Of a stretch of 64,000 nt of DNA, positions 63,345 to 64,000 are shown piece after piece. This DNA comes from Nitrospira sp. Lineage in GTDB: Bacteria; Nitrospirota; Nitrospiria; Nitrospirales; Nitrospiraceae. Location of the stretch: contig CP126121.1 in the NCBI GenBank assembly GCA_030123625.1, positions 3,326,179-3,390,178 on the forward strand, written 5' to 3'. Numbering within the stretch: position 1 is the stretch's first letter; each line of letters opens with the position of its first letter. The position numbers and the translations under genes were made by a program. Below the pieces are notes generated by a model. That model was not told the origin of the DNA, ran no database searches, and saw only the letters and a list, made by a program, of their open reading frames with translations.

Positions 63345-64000
63345 GCTACGGTCCCCCCGTCATCACCATTGATGTTGAAGATTGGCCGCAATCCACATGG
63401 GACCGGAGTCTTCCCATCACGGAGCGGGCAGTTAAAAATACGCGGCGCATCTTGCAGCTTCTCAGCGAAATTGAGGTGCGGGCGACCATGTTCGTGCTCG
63501 GCAAGCTCGCCGAACGTTTTCCTCAAGTCATCAAGGAGATCCAGGCTGATGGGCATGAAGTGGCGTGCCACGGACACGGGCATTTGGAAGTCGGCCGACA
63601 GTCACCCAAAGAATTTCTCGCCGATGTCCGCCGATCTAAGGATCTTCTCGAACAGATTATCGGAATGCAGGTAAGGGGATATCGTGCGCCTGATTTCTCG
63701 ATTGTCCACGATACGCTTTGGGCTCTCGATGTGCTTGCGGAAGTTGGTTTTGAGTACGACTCCAGCATCGTACCGGCTCGTCTTCCACGTTATGGAATCG
63801 CGGGTTGGCCCGTCCTACCGACTCGGGTTCATCTGAACCAGGGAGGCAGCATTTTAGAAGCTCCGTTGGCCACCTTTCAGGCACTCGGCAGAAATATGCC
63901 TGTAGGAGGAGGTGGATATCATCGGTTGTTGCCAGGGTTTGCGAGTCGATACTTTGCTCGGAGGATTATGATCGATGCCCCGTTCGTGTTTTACTGCCAT
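63341..64000 (+). CDS. Polysaccharide deacetylase, XrtA-associated type, 3' end outside window
   Basis: A frame of 220 codons that runs off the right edge. The NodB-homology domain is visible: ITIDVEDW with Asp11 and Asp14, TMFVLGKLAERFP, the metal-binding HGHGH region (EVACHGHGHLEVGRQS) and GYRAPDFSI. The VEDW and RAPDFSI pattern matches the deacetylase subfamily of exosortase (XrtA/PEP-CTERM) loci, which suggests an exosortase gene may follow beyond the window. It is coupled to the preceding methyltransferase. Confidence 0.88.
   Translation, partial: MSYGPPVITIDVEDWPQSTWDRSLPITERAVKNTRRILQLLSEIEVRATMFVLGKLAERFPQVIKEIQADGHEVACHGHGHLEVGRQSPKEFLADVRRSKDLLEQIIGMQVRGYRAPDFSIVHDTLWALDVLAEVGFEYDSSIVPARLPRYGIAGWPVLPTRVHLNQGGSILEAPLATFQALGRNMPVGGGGYHRLLPGFASRYFARRIMIDAPFVFYCH

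Overview
The window looks like a chromosomal segment of a Nitrospira-like bacterium (phylum Nitrospirota). This is inferred from recalled family resemblance and gene order, not from a search. It is Gram-negative: it carries lipoprotein signals, Wza-type export proteins, an outer-membrane beta-barrel and a Wzm/Wzt transporter.

Left part (1 to about 20.6 kb): compact housekeeping DNA. A minus-strand run (exported protein fragment, metG, holB, tmk) faces a plus-strand run: DUF502, glmU, glmS, gatC, panD, gatA, DUF948, ytxH, gatB, eno, ftsB, era, mgtE, recO, DUF971, a lipoprotein and glgA. Many neighbours overlap by 4 bases. Two intergenic gaps (after glmS and after gatB) carry G+C-rich inverted-repeat elements with the same hairpin loop.

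Transition (20.6 to 24.8 kb): a lipoprotein, a LuxR-type regulator, a PilZ-domain protein preceded by a perfect 20-bp tandem repeat, an intact IS5-family element, an IS200-like relic, and a NusG/RfaH-like antiterminator gene broken by three small indels.

Right part (24.8 kb to end): a large extracellular polysaccharide/O-antigen locus. It holds sugar-nucleotide genes (rfbF-like, two NAD-dependent epimerases, a C-methyltransferase, a broken rfbC, an RmlA-like protein, wecB), decoration enzymes (DUF4910 aminopeptidase-like protein, 2OG-Fe(II) oxygenase, PIG-L deacetylase fused to a glycosyltransferase, WbpD-like acetyltransferase, AsnB, GNAT), seven further glycosyltransferase genes, export proteins (two Wza-like proteins, a beta-barrel, Wzm, Wzt), an O-antigen ligase/polymerase, a secreted beta-helix protein and an XrtA-type polysaccharide deacetylase that runs off the window.

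The locus is heavily reworked by transposition. There are four intact or near-intact IS5-family elements, one decayed IS5 copy with a second IS inserted beside its end, and IS3 and IS200 relics. Gene stubs remain of an ATP-grasp protein, a Gfo/Idh/MocA oxidoreductase and an SGNH hydrolase, and an intact DUF5989 gene is stranded beside the last. No tRNA, rRNA or CRISPR array was seen. The most distinctive observations are the in-frame PIG-L/glycosyltransferase fusion with a possible internal start, the paired hairpin elements, the broken locus-specific antiterminator and the wrecked SGNH/DUF5989 decoration module. I found no clear evidence of a wholly new defence or mobile system.
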